NCBI RefSeq assembly: GCF_964204645.1 | Contig: NC_134036.1 | Span: 9,224,704 to 9,288,703 of the forward strand | Reading direction: 5' to 3' | Origin: Tubulanus polymorphus | Taxonomy: Eukaryota; Nemertea; Palaeonemertea; Tubulaniformes; Tubulanidae | DNA: 64,000 bases | Shown: positions 8,406 through 20,600 of the stretch, piece by piece | How positions within the stretch are numbered: the stretch's first letter is position 1 | How the letters are laid out: every line of letters begins with the position of its first letter | Translations under genes and position numbers: made by a program | Notes under the pieces: generated by a model | The model's database searches: none | The model's input: only the letters and a program-made list of their open reading frames with translations | What the model was told of the DNA's origin: nothing

Positions 8406-8754
8406 TTTAATACTATATTTTTTATTAAAATTGATTTTAGAAGTTCAATGATTTAAATGTTATTCATATATATATGAATAACATTTAAGAGTAATAGGGA
8501 TATAGGCTTTCAGGTCAAAGGTTGAACGGGTGGGTGAGTAAAAATGAAAAACATAAAAATAATTACAATTTCTACTTGAATTAGGAGTGAAACTCATAAA
8601 AATGAAAAATAAATTCGAGCGTGTGAGAATTTATTTTTCATTTTTATGAGTTTCACTCCTAATTCAAGTAGAAATTGTAATTATTTTTATGTTTTTCATT
8701 TTTACGAGCTCGACCGTTCGACCTTTGGCCTGAAAGCCTATTATCCCTATTACT
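8322..8754 (-). repeat. Terminal inverted repeat of the left Polinton
   Basis: Reverse-complement match to 54939-55293. From the outside in: a hairpin (8490-8754), an AT-rich spacer with ATGAATAACATTTAAATCA, then the first about 29 codons of polB. The TIR thus overlaps a gene, so the integrase-side end carries a truncated polB start. Confidence 0.9.
8490..8754. repeat. Self-complementary hairpin at the element tip
   Basis: Arms of roughly 115-120 nt run from AGTAATAGGGATATAGGCTT to AAGCCTATTATCCCTATTACT and pair through CATAAAAATAATTACAATTT and CACTCCTAATTCAAGTAG, with a loop core near 8613-8625 (CGAGCGTGTGA). A conserved asymmetry remains: the outer arm reads TTTTTACGAGCTCG, the inner arm GGGTGAGTAAAAA. 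Confidence 0.9.
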
Positions 8755-8948
8755 GATAAGCGCGTTCGATTGGGCCTTCGATATTCTTCGAATTGGGTAT
8801 CAGACGGTTAGTCTTCATTTTGATATAGTCTGTTATGGCGTTGACGACTATTTCAACTCGATAATTCACGGATAGATTTCGAGTCGTTGTCTTGTAGATA
8901 AGCCCAACGCGGTAAATCTACGCACTGAATCGCGAGAGACGAGTACGG

Positions 8949-9169
8949 TATAAATCCCACAATTACGTGATCGAAAAAGTTTTTAAAATATCGAAACTAC
9001 TGTCAAAATTTGTTCATGAACCCGCCCGAATGTTCGGTTTTACACTCTTTCGGGTTCATTCCCCTTGAAAATGGTTTTTAGTGTAGGACCGAAAATTCGC
9101 GTTCTTAATAAATTTAGATTGTTTCGATATCCTAAAAACTTTATCGATCTCGTGATTGTGGGATTTATA
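8949..9169. mobile_element. MITE-like foldback in host intron
   Basis: TATAAATCCCACAATTACGT at 8949 is the inverse of the arm ending at 9169 (about 48 nt imperfect, both continuing through a GTTTCGATAT-type segment). A nested inverted pair (ATGAACCCG / CGGGTTCAT) lies inside. It sits in the intron between the Polinton and the first visible RPTP exon. Confidence 0.75.
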
Positions 9170-9272
9170 TTTTTGTTGATTACCTTGTTCATTCTATAAT
9201 ATCTATTTCCGAAGCGGATTGATGATAATTCGAGATGTGCGTATGTTTTTAAATTCGAATTTCGCGTTATAG

Positions 9273-9507
9273 GGTTTGACGGCTGATGAATTCCGGTGCA
9301 AAGCAGACAGCGCTTGGTATCAGGTCGAATACAAGAAGAAAGACGAAGAGATATGGATGAAACTCAATGCCGGGACTGGTATCCCATCAGCGACAATCAC
9401 CGGGTTGACTCCTTATACTCGGTATATCATAAGAGTAGGAGTTAGGAATAAATCCGGTGCCACCTATAAGTACAGCGACGAAATTGAGATAACAACAGCT
9501 ACCGGAG
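9273..9507 (+). CDS. RPTP exon 1 of window: C-terminal half of an FN3 domain
   Basis: Acceptor GTTATAG|GGT, donor GGAG|GT, phase 0 in and phase 1 out. Codes WYQVEYKKKDEEIW...ATITGLTPYTRYIIRVGVRN, the C to F strands of an FN3 domain. The N-terminal half of this domain must lie on an exon to the left, beyond the Polinton. Confidence 0.85.
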
Positions 9508-11608
9508 GTTCGTTCATTCAATTACTTAATATCGCTATTCTTCCAATTCCAATCGACACGTTTTCAAAAACAAACCGGATCTTCCGCACCTCATGTGTGG
9601 CCGCGGAACTTCTGAACCCCATACCACTGAACACCGCGGAACAGTAAACATCAGCGCACTTTCGAACGAAACAGATCGTCCACACTTCACGGATGCTTCG
9701 ACCGAGAGAGTTTTAACTGAAAATGAACAACAAAAAATAAATTACGAACACCAGACATTAGATATTTTATCAGCGCATTTTCAAAAACTGATCGTCCTCA
9801 CTTCACACGTGTTCAGTGCTTTACCTGCACCATTTCTAATTGAAAATGAACTACGAACATCAGACATTGGAAATTTTATCAGCATACTTTCAAAAACTGG
9901 TGTAAACCCACACCCCAGAGCTACATGTACGTTAGAACAATCGTTCGATGATTGCATTTCACACCGCTTCCAATTTGATCGGCACATTCTCGAAAAAAAC
10001 GGATTCCCTGACGACTCCCAGCGCCCGCACGAATCAACCTACGCGCGCAGAAAAACTTATTCGATCGATGAAACCATTGTTACGGTTCCGACTTATGGAA
10101 TTTGATGAATCGAAAAAAAGATCCTTCAGTTGTCTGGTTTTATGCGTACGTATTGGATATATGATGATTTGTATGTTTTATTTGTTTATAGTTCCAGGTC
10201 CGGTACGCGATTTGGAAACTACAGTGAAGTCGGATACTAGTTTAACAGTAAACTGGTCTCCACCAACGACATTAAACGGGGAGATTTCCAAGTACAAAGT
10301 TTGGTATAGACAACTCAAGTATAAAGCGTGCTCTAAGACGGTCGCGGATCAGTTTCACCAAAAACCTGAAACATCACTGCTTACCAAGACTATAACCGGT
10401 TTAATCCCGTTTAGCGAATACGAGATCACTGTTCAGCCGTTCACTTCAGCTAGTACTGGATCAGAGAAAAATAAAGAATGTATCACAGCATCGACTGAAC
10501 CAGCTGGTAGGTGATAGTGTCAGGAGACGCCAGGTCGATTCGAAATATCGTTGTAGCGAGATTTTCGAAAACATTCAAATTCTTTAAGGGAGCATCTCAA
10601 AATTTTGATAGTTACTTCAATTAGATTAACTCGCGGAAGGGGGTGGGGTTGGTGGCCTCCCGCGGATTCATCACGACTGCCGAACTATCGATTCATTGCA
10701 GTGCGGGTATAAATGGTGTGTTTTTAGTTTAAGATTATGTATGAGTTCGCGGCTACGCCGATGAAAGCGTGCCAGTGGCAACAGAACCCACAAAACTGAA
10801 ACTGGGTCCAGAATCAAATTAAACCTATGGAACTGGGTTTTAAGTCGGGTTAAGCCCTCACTTACTGTGAATCAGGGCCCAGAATCGAATCAAACCCATA
10901 GAACTGGGTCTAGAGTCAAAGTAAACTCACACAAGTGTGGAACTGGATCCACAGATAGATTAAACCCACACAACTGTGGAACTGGATCTAGAGTCAAATT
11001 AAATCTACGCAACTGCGGAACTGGATCTAGAGTCAAATTAAATCTACGCAACTGCGGAACTGGATCCAGAGATGAATTAAAAATCCATACTTCGAATGAG
11101 GATCATTTAGAAATCAGATTGAAGTTTCGCGTGACCGTGTTGATCCTTTTCTACGGTTATGCGGTTTTCGAATTTGACTCTGTCGTCTATCGTTACAGCT
11201 CCTGTGGGTACACCGGCGAAGGCTACTGTATCAACAGAACATATGACAACTAGAGCTACTGTCAGGTTTCCGCGGTTCACTTGTAAGAATATGAATGGAA
11301 AATTCACTGGTTTCAACTATGAAGTTAGGAAGACATCTGATCATACGATAGTTGACAGCAAAACTGCACATCAGTACTGGTCTGCAATAACTGGTTTGAC
11401 GCCTTACACCGATTATTATCTCAAATACAAATGGGGGAATTCTATAGGCGAAACTGAATTTTCTCAAAAGACAATATTCAAAACCGATGAATCAGGTAAG
11501 TTCGTCATCTTTTACTTTGAAAACCCTCTGCTGCTCATACCGCTTACGTATAGAATTAGCAATCCCTAATCATAGAGTATTTCAACCGCGCTCTATTATT
11601 TCAGTGGT

Positions 11609-11644
<36 letters not shown>

Positions 11645-14600
11645 CTTTATTTACATAGAAATTATAACATAATCACATACACATTCACATTCGTACAAAA
11701 GAAAAATCAATAATGTAATAAATGGCGAATAATTAGCTAAATCATATAGTTGGAGTATTTGAGTTCACGCAGAGATTTAGAAATGTGTAAACTGTTGGGA
11801 AGGTTTTGCCAAAGACTAGGTATTGAACGTCGAAATGAGTTATGAAATACATTTTTTCGGTGATAGGAAATTCGTGGAAAATTACGTTGTCGCGTATTAT
11901 AGCAATGATTTGATGAATGGTTTCGTATGAGCGTAATTAATCTTGGACTTCACGCATACAATGACTATGATGTATGGCTCGTTTATCGGGGCGCCGATAT
12001 ATCGTGGGTCGTTTCGTGCGATGAGTGTGGCGGGACCCGCGTGCCGTTACCACCGGATTTCGCCCCTCTATGTCTAAATCCTGGATCCGGCCCTGAAAAA
12101 AAGTATCGTATCGTGCGAATATTTACACGAGAGACTTTTTGTCGAGAGTCGAATGAACGATAAAACAGCAACAGAATCACATTTTTTTAAAAAAAGGTTC
12201 ATCCTGGAAAAATAATTTCATAATAATGTTATTTATATAGCGCAGGTATCCTATAACCGGAGTCAGTTCAAAATGCGCTCCAAATTTGGTATTATCACCC
12301 CCAGCCTATAGTTCTATTCAATGTATCAGTCACTTCTCCCTGGGGAGAAGTGATATCCAAGCAGCTGCTATAGGTGCCCGGGTGTCATCTATCAGACTAA
12401 GTTCCTCATCTACTCCTGGGTGGAGAGAGGCAATGAGGATAAGTGTCTTGCCCGAGGACGCTACCGTAATGTTCGGGGTTTGAGACTTGGCTTACCACAG
12501 TCGAACGCTCTGACCACTCGCCTACACCGCGCGCACAAAAACAAAGCTGAAAAATATAATATTCCAGTGCGACCGATTTCAGCCTCATCAGGTACAATGT
12601 ATTTAGTCAATGTATTTAGTCAATGTATTTAGTATGTACACTTTGTTTATTTCCGCTGTGGGGCTTGTATGCGCTTCTTTACATAGTTCATTCAATACAT
12701 TATACCTGAATTGTGTTTCGGTTGCGATTCCGTTGTGGCTTTATTTGTTCGATACTGGGAATCTAGAAACCACTGGGATCTTTAATGCGAGCTTAAAAGA
12801 TGATACTGGGAATCTGGAAACTATTGTTATATGTGACCATTAACATGAAACTGGTAATCTAGAAACTACTGGAATATGTTGACCATTAACATGATACTGG
12901 TAATCCAGGAAGAAAAACACTCTAAATATTTTGATGGATATATGAAAGCTGTGGGTACTGGAGTGTGTAATGGGTAGTGTAGTGTGATCTGTGTGCATTT
13001 GTGGCCAGCACACAGATCACATTGTTCAATGGGGTTTGGTCCAGGACTCGCGAGATTTTCAACAACACTGAAGTAACGTGTAATAAATGATGACTTGAAT
13101 TGCATGACTACCTACCACCCCTCATTATTGTTGGAAAACTAAACGTTCGGCACTGACTAAAAATTAGTAATAACATTTTAGAAATGGCCAGAATTTTAAC
13201 TTAGGTTCTATCTCATTTTTATTTTACAATTGCGATTGGTATATTTTTTTTTAAACGGCCGTTAAGGCTTCATGTTTCGTCTGCAATTCACTGCAAATAG
13301 TTACGCAACTACGCACATTTCAGTGTTTTTGGCAGCTGTACACTCACTCTGCACCGTTCGTGACTAGCTTCACTGCGGAATTATCATTTATTAACATCGC
13401 CATATCACATCATCAACTGATATTGTGCCTTAAAACCCTAACAGCCGAAATAATTGAAATGCACACACGATTTCTATCATTGAAAATTGAGAGAGTGGCC
13501 ATGTTTGTGTTTGCTGCTTCGCGTAAATCCCGCGCGGTGGCGCAACCGCGCGGAGTGGGGCTTTTGTAAATATTTGTATATACATGTTTAATAGTTTTCC
13601 TCCATATACCATGGAAATGGTTGGAGTGTAAATAAATCGTCATCGTAATCGGGCCGATACGTCTAGAAACTACTGCTATCTGTAATGTAAATTATTAACA
13701 TGATGCTGGGAATCTAGAAACTACTGGTATCAAGGGTCGTACTTAGCGCGGGGCAGTTGCCCTCCAGAAATTTTGCAAAAGTGCCCTTTTACAGATATTA
13801 TTCATAAATCTAATAGAACACCCAGACCGTTTTCGAGTTCAAAAAAATTCCAATGCTAGATAAGGCCCAGGGGCCAGTTGCTCAAGGGTTGGTTAGAGTT
13901 AACCAGTGGATAGTTGACATAGTGACAATTAACAGTTCAGTTCATTGTTACTATGGTAATTATCCGCTGGATATCTTCGACCACCAACTTTTGAGCAACT
14001 GCAGCCCTGATATCTGTCATGTTAATTTAACATGAGGCGCGATCGAGTAATGAAAAAGGCGCATGGGCTTAATTGCAGTTTTCACGTCTCATTCTCGAAC
14101 TGTAAATGTTCTAATCGTTATCGTTTTGTGAGTGTTGTTTCTTATTTTGTCGATAGTTCCGCAAGTTGCGAAACCTATCGCGCAATCAGCGTCGACCGAT
14201 TCGTTGATATTCGCCTGGCAGCCGAAACAGCCACCGTTCGCTAAAATCACCGGGTACCACGTTCGATGCGGTAATGCAACTGGTAATCGAACAGCATCGG
14301 GAGAACAGCATCGAATCTTTTACAGACAATCGTTTCGTCCGCCGCATTATCAAGTGATCCTGAAGAATTTGAGAGCGAGTAGCTGGTACTGGTGCCGGGT
14401 AAGATATCTTAATACGTAATCTTCGTGATGTGATATACGGTGCATCAAAATCATCCTCCCTCGGCTGGGATTTGAACCTGATGGCATCGCTACACTTAGC
14501 CTTGGTACGAAACCCTGCCACACTTAGACCGGGTGCGCAGGTACTTGTGCTAAGATAATACAGGATGTTTCGCTAATGATGACTTAATCTAAGCTGCGCA

Positions 14601-17600
14601 CTCCTGCATGTATGTGTGGCAGGGTTTTGTACCGTGGCGAGATTCGACACCATCAGACTTAATCTTTCCCGGGGAGGATGATTTAAAAGCCGGATGAGTG
14701 CATGGTTGTGAGCAGTTGTGACCTGGGAGCATGCGTGGTATGGGTGAGGGGTTAAAAGCCGAGTGTTGTAATACTGAAAGGTATGGGGCTATCCATAAAA
14801 GACGTCCATACAAAATATGGAAAATCTGACCCCCCTAAAATCCATATATCAGCTTGGTGCCCCCTCCCTCCTAGTCCGATGGACAGTAGACCTTAAGTTT
14901 CACACTTGATAAAGATTTGATGCAGCATAAAAAAAACTTAAATATTATTAACGTATTTACATTTATTCCCTTAAACTGGTATTACAGTTATAACTTGTTC
15001 TGGTAAGTTCTGATAACTAGTCATTGAGGATTGAGTGGTTTTACTCATACTTTCATCCACAAACGATGTCCCTAAACTAGTGTCCCCCCTCTTTTAAGAT
15101 GGACATCCATATCAGAGGAACCCCCTTTCCCTTGTCCACAAGTCCAACAAATCTAAAACCCCTTCCCCAACTGCGTGGTTGTCTTCTATGGACGGCCTCT
15201 ATACACTGTACTGTAATATGTCAATATTTACTATTTGAGGTGGCAGCCAACGGTAAAAAAGGATGGTCTGGATACAGTCGAATGGTTTACTTTTACACAA
15301 TAGAAGGCAGTAAGTGCAGCTCGTAAATTGATAAATGAAGACACAACAAACGTTTCAATAACACACAATACAAACCGATTCCTCGTCAGTTGTTGCAGGT
15401 CGATTTCCGATTGTTTAGACCACGGACTATAAAAATCAATTCGTTTTAGAGTCCATATTTGGACTCAAGAGTCAATGCTAGCGTACCTAGAAATATGAAA
15501 CTGACTCCGCGGGATCGCATGTGTAAGGCACTGAGATTAAGAGACTTCTTCGAAAATACCGATTCTAAGCCGGAATATAGCTACAATAATTCGAATGTTT
15601 CTAACCGGTCGAAACGCTTATTACAGGGTCCCAACGACTCCTTGATTCCTTGAAAACACTTTCCGAACCAAAAAATAGTTTTGAAGGTCCTTGAATATCC
15701 TTGAATTTGAGCAAAATGTCCAAAAGTCCTTGAAAACTCGTGGAATTTTGTGAAATTAGCAATTAGAAAATTGTTAGGTTTTTTAGGCCTTGTTATTATA
15801 CGCACAGATACCACCGAATTAAATGAATCAGCGAGAACTCTTTACCGATTCAGGAGGAGTCGATAGTAATTTGGATATGAAATTGATGCGGACACTAACT
15901 CAAAATTTGAAATTTTCTTCCTGAAAAGTCATTGCATTCTCGAATGACTGACTGATCGGTAGAGACCCTGTATTATGATCTCATTCAATAGTTCACTTAC
16001 CCGTATACCGATACATAAAAATGATTCTTTTTTCGATAACCAAACTCGAATACTAGATCTCTGTGAGTACGGGTCAAATTATTGCATGTGAATTGCAACT
16101 GGTTTCAGAAGTGAATAGCTTCGCTTCGTTTTTAGTATCGAGTGAGTGGTTTATGAGTGAACGCGCTCTCTTATTAGACACAGGCCAAATTTGACTCGGG
16201 GCCTGATCCGTGCCAAATTAGTTCCGTGTGATCGCGGCTATGATCATCACCGCTCGGGACATGAAATCATTCGAAACTTGCTAGACGCATTTCTCCTCTT
16301 TCTTGATAACATCTGTACACACGTTTCAGAACCCGGGCCCCCCGACGCCGTCAACGCGTCCGACATAACCGAATCCGGCGCCGAGCTGACGTGGAAGCCG
16401 CCCAAAAGTCCGAACGGGAAAATCTCCGGATATAAGGTATGGACGAACATGTTAGCCACTTACCTTGAAATAAATGAAAGTCGGGGCATTTTCTTGTCTT
16501 CAAAAAAGTCAGAGAATCTTGTAAAAAAGAGCTCAGGATCAGGGAATTTTCTTTAGAAAAAGTCAGGGAAGTCTGTGGCTGCAAGACATATATACAGTGC
16601 CTATAGTCAACAATACACCGTTACTATTCGCATTTTGTGTATATGAGCCGCGGTGCAGGAAGCGAAACCCTGCCGTAGGCGACGTTGAGATTCCGAGAAA
16701 TATTCGTGATAGAATAAATGATGTGAAGTCAATGTATATGTTATATGTAAAGTTATTTGTTTGTATAAAGTGTAACGGTAGTTGGTCGTTCTTTTGTTCG
16801 TTCTCTTGTCAGTATTCCAGTATTCTGTAGTATTGTGTTGTATTGTTGTTGTTGTCTGGTATTGTTATTTTCCCGCCTCAAAGTTTATTGGCATATCCGT
16901 TTCCGGGTTACTCCCGCATTTTGTGTAATATTTTTGGCACTTGGTCGTTGGAGCTCCTCGGAGTATCAGTGCTTGTCTGTGTGCTTGCTATATTGGAATC
17001 TCCCTCAGTCGTCATGTAAGTTTTGTGCAAATTTATATAAATTAATTATTGTAACTGTTTACAACATTTCCTACCCTTATAATATTTGTTTTTGTAGAAA
17101 CGTGTAATATTCGTCGTTTGTTTTTGTCGTCGTAATTTGAAAATAAACGCATCAATGAGAAGTATCGACTGACTTCGTTTGTCATTTGCAACAAATGATA
17201 TTGTATTTATTGTTAATCCACCTAACGTGATCACCGTGTACCTGAAATATCCCTCGTCCTTGTAAATGCTGTAACGATATTACATGCATTTATTTATTTG
17301 TTCATTTATTTATTTATTTATTTCCTGAATTATTTACATCAATGAATACCAGAATCACCAGATGACAATAGATAATTGATTTGTTTTGCATATACATTAT
17401 ATAAACGTAAACAGCAGGGCAACCAGAGAAAAACAGAGCTTGTAATATCAGGCACCCTAAATGAAGACATAATTCCACATTGAGTGAAAATATAGGAGTC
17501 TTAATAGATAGGTTTCCTTGATGAGTTGATGATCTATTTCAACGTATCGACTATATCCTTATGGTCATCGTCAGGTATACAGAAGATCCTGTTATATCCG

Positions 17601-20600
17601 CTTGTTGACTTTCATAAGAATATAGTCGAAACGTTGTATAAATAAAGATAGATTATTAGCCCAAGGAAATGCCTCGATCCCTTCTCTCTTTCTCAGTGTT
17701 GGATTTCACGACATCTTAGCTGTTTTTCTCTTTTCTTTTAATTTCATTTTCCCCGTAACATCCTATGTCGATATATGGACGGTGAAAAATAAAAACAGTT
17801 GGCGTGTAAACCCGTGCAAACTTTACAGGGCAAAGCGTTAGCACAAGCAGTTGGAACGCCGATCGAATTCGAAGTAAAGGAAACGCGGAAAGAATTGACT
17901 AAACTCGAGTCTTTTACGCAGTACGCCTGTAACGTGACAGCTAAAACCGGCAAGGGGTATGGTAATTCGGCGCAGTGGAAATTCTGGACATCAGGTAGGC
18001 GTGATTGTCCTGGTTTTGTATCTTGCAATGCGGACTGTCCCTCTTATAAATATGATCATTTGACTTTGATTTGATTCGGTGTCCCTTACAAACCTTCTAT
18101 TGTACGCCAGCCTGGAGCGAAACTAGGGACCCCTCAGGGCGGATCCCTTGAAACGAATTTTTTTAGCGTAAGGGGGTAAGCAGTGGGAAATAGTCACAGA
18201 TACGCTTCTGTAAAAGAGAAATAAATAAAACGAAAAACGATTTTAAATGTTTACAGAGAGATTTATACAATTATAATATTCATTGATCGTTGATCGTGCG
18301 GTATCTCTGTAGGTCAACTCGACATTTCACCGCCCGAGGTAGTTAGAGTCACAAATTCGACCATCGACATCAAACTGACGCCCGTGACCAAAGGCAATGT
18401 CAGGTAACGACGACAATTTTGATGAAATACTCTTGAGCCCGCGTTGTAGAGATGGTAGAAAAATATTAAAAACGAAAAGTCCGAAATTTTTCTTCGAGCT
18501 TTTAGTTTATCTGAACTTTTCAGCAATCTTGTATTTGTGAAGATGACTAAGGGTCTAGTCAAAGCGAGTAGATGTTACTAAGGGTCTTACTGTTGATTAC
18601 TGATTAATTTGAACAGAAATATGAAAGATGTTACTCAGGGTCTTATTGTTGATTACTGATTAATTTGAACAGAAATATGAAAGATGTTACTGGGGATATT
18701 ACTTTTGATTACTGATTAATTTGAACAGAAATATGAAAGACGTTACTGAGGGTCTTACTTTTGAATTCTTGAATCGATTTCAGCGCGTACCACTTCGTGG
18801 TCGAGAAACAAGACGTCCCAATCGGCGGTCGCAAGAAGCGCGCTGTGGCGATCCGCGGCGAACGTCGATATGAGAACTACGAGGAAGCGCGCCGACGCGG
18901 ACTGAAGGCGTACCTGGCGGCGGTTGTCGTCGAATTGTCGCTTACGGCGTTTACGATCGGCGACGGTAAGAACTACAGCGGATTCTACAACGCGCCGTTA
19001 CAGAAAGAGACGCCGTACGTCGTCATACTGGGCGTCGAAACTACCGTCGACGGGGTACGCATAGATATTATTTAACCCTAAAGAGTGCTTTAAGTCGCAA
19101 ATCAGCCGCGACGATAATGACAGCTAATTTCGATAGATGGCGCATTAGTGTAGACTGCTGAGGTCGTGATATAATACAACAAGTGTCGATTGAGATCGTA
19201 TACCTCTAAGGGGTAGGGTGGGGGAGTAGGGCGCAAAAACAGGCTTAGCTCAGCACAGCTACTATCGGACGTATTATGGATGTCAAGAAATCTGCAACGG
19301 TGCAGTATAACAAATGTTTAATGCATTTATGTGTCATTAAGCAGTAAGATGAGTAATGGGAATACGTTTTTAAGGCCCCCGGTATATTGTAGCTTTATGA
19401 GGGTCATATCCCTATGCTTTCCCACTAATCCTAGACCAAGAATGAAATAAATCGAGTCTGAAAAATTTTTTTTCTCGAAATTTAGCAGAATGTCGACGTG
19501 ACGTACACGCGCATGCAAGGCGAACCGATCTACCCTCGCGATGATCAGAGCTCGGTCGTGTTGTTGGTAGTGGTGGCGGCGGCGGTGTTACTCGTCGTGT
19601 TGTGCGCCGTCGCTGTTTTCTTGCTCGTGAGGTAACGTATACGATATTTCGCCCCTGTCCCGCTCCCAGATTTCGAGAATTGACGCCGGCGAACTATCGC
19701 GATTTAGGTTATTTCCGAGCTACAGCGATTTTCGATCGTCCAGGCTTCAGCGCTTCACCTGAGGAGTCTTTGACTAAGAACGATTTCAAAATCAACCAGA
19801 CATTAGACATTTTATCAGCTCACTTTCAAAAACTGATCGTTCACACTTCACATGTGTTCAGTGCCTCACCTAAGAATTTCGATTGAAAATGTAAATCAAA
19901 CACCAGATATTAGACATTTTATCAGCTCACTTTAAAAAAACTTACTGATCGTCCACATTTCACGTGTGTTCTGCGCTTTACCCGAGACATTTTAAATTGT
20001 AAATTAACTACAAACACCATACAGACATCAAACATTTTATCAGCCCTCCTTCAAAAGATTTGTCGTCCACACTGAACATGTGTTCAGTATCTCACCTGAG
20101 ACATCTGATCAGTGCAATTTCCAAAACGACCATCGACATGTCAGACTACAATCTGTTTTGTAAACAGAAACGTCTGCATCGATTACATTTAAACCGCCTT
20201 CAGTACAATCTCGTTAACTCGTTTCCCAGAAATAGAACCAAAATAGTCGAATCATAGTCGAATCGTTACGATCTATTTATTGTACGGCGGCGATGCATAT
20301 TTCACGTTTTTTTCATCGCAGGAACAAACGGCGTGTGGTATGCCTCACGAAGCGGTCGAACGAAACAACCGGAGAGTCGGCGCCGATGCAGAACATACAA
20401 GGTCGACAACCCGCCGCCACCTCAGGCGGTCAACCCGTCATAAGTGAGCATTCTATTAATAGCTTTTATCTGTGAAATTTGACGTTGTACCGGCACGTCT
20501 ACTGCGGCAGGCGAGGAGGATCCGCTCAGAGTGTGGAGCGGCCAACTGTTTCCTGATTTTCAGTATTCTGATTCAAATGTTCCTAATTTTCAGTCACGGA

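Larger units (their letters stand above)
1..8754 (+). mobile_element. Maverick/Polinton element, distal (integrase-side) half
   Basis: Seen: a strongly AT-rich block with tightly packed genes, a Walker-type ATPase next to a DDE integrase with a chromodomain, capsid-type genes, and a terminal repeat ending at 8754 that is an inverted match to the polB-side end at 54939-55293. Known: ATPase, retroviral-type integrase, PolB and capsid proteins together define Maverick/Polinton elements. The element enters from left of the window, so its polB half is not visible here. The first 164 bases align with 63831-64000, the same gene of the second copy. The outer boundary is set by the last base of the hairpin motif TATTATCCCTATTACT; host intron DNA begins with GATAAG. 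The target duplication cannot be tested because the other end is outside. Confidence 0.93.
11496..14156. other. Long RPTP intron with mixed repeats
   Basis: No exon seen. It contains an AAT microsatellite, a SINE-like segment near 12400-12535, short tandem repeats at 12597 and 12750-12910 (unit copy again near 13697), and otherwise unremarkable sequence. Confidence 0.7.

Noticed and set aside
8755-8760. Possible target-site duplication shared by the two elements (GATAAG versus AATTGC)
   Set aside because: The six flanking bases differ, as expected for two separate insertions; the partner ends are outside the window.
10867-11253. A 128-codon plus-strand frame with repeats of the CGTGSRVKLNLRN type
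   Set aside because: It is produced by a 39-bp minisatellite inside an RPTP intron; the period is a multiple of three and there is no splice or domain support.
15459-15653. A 64-codon frame between two RPTP exons
   Set aside because: It does not continue an FN3 domain, and exons 5 and 6 already join in phase without it.
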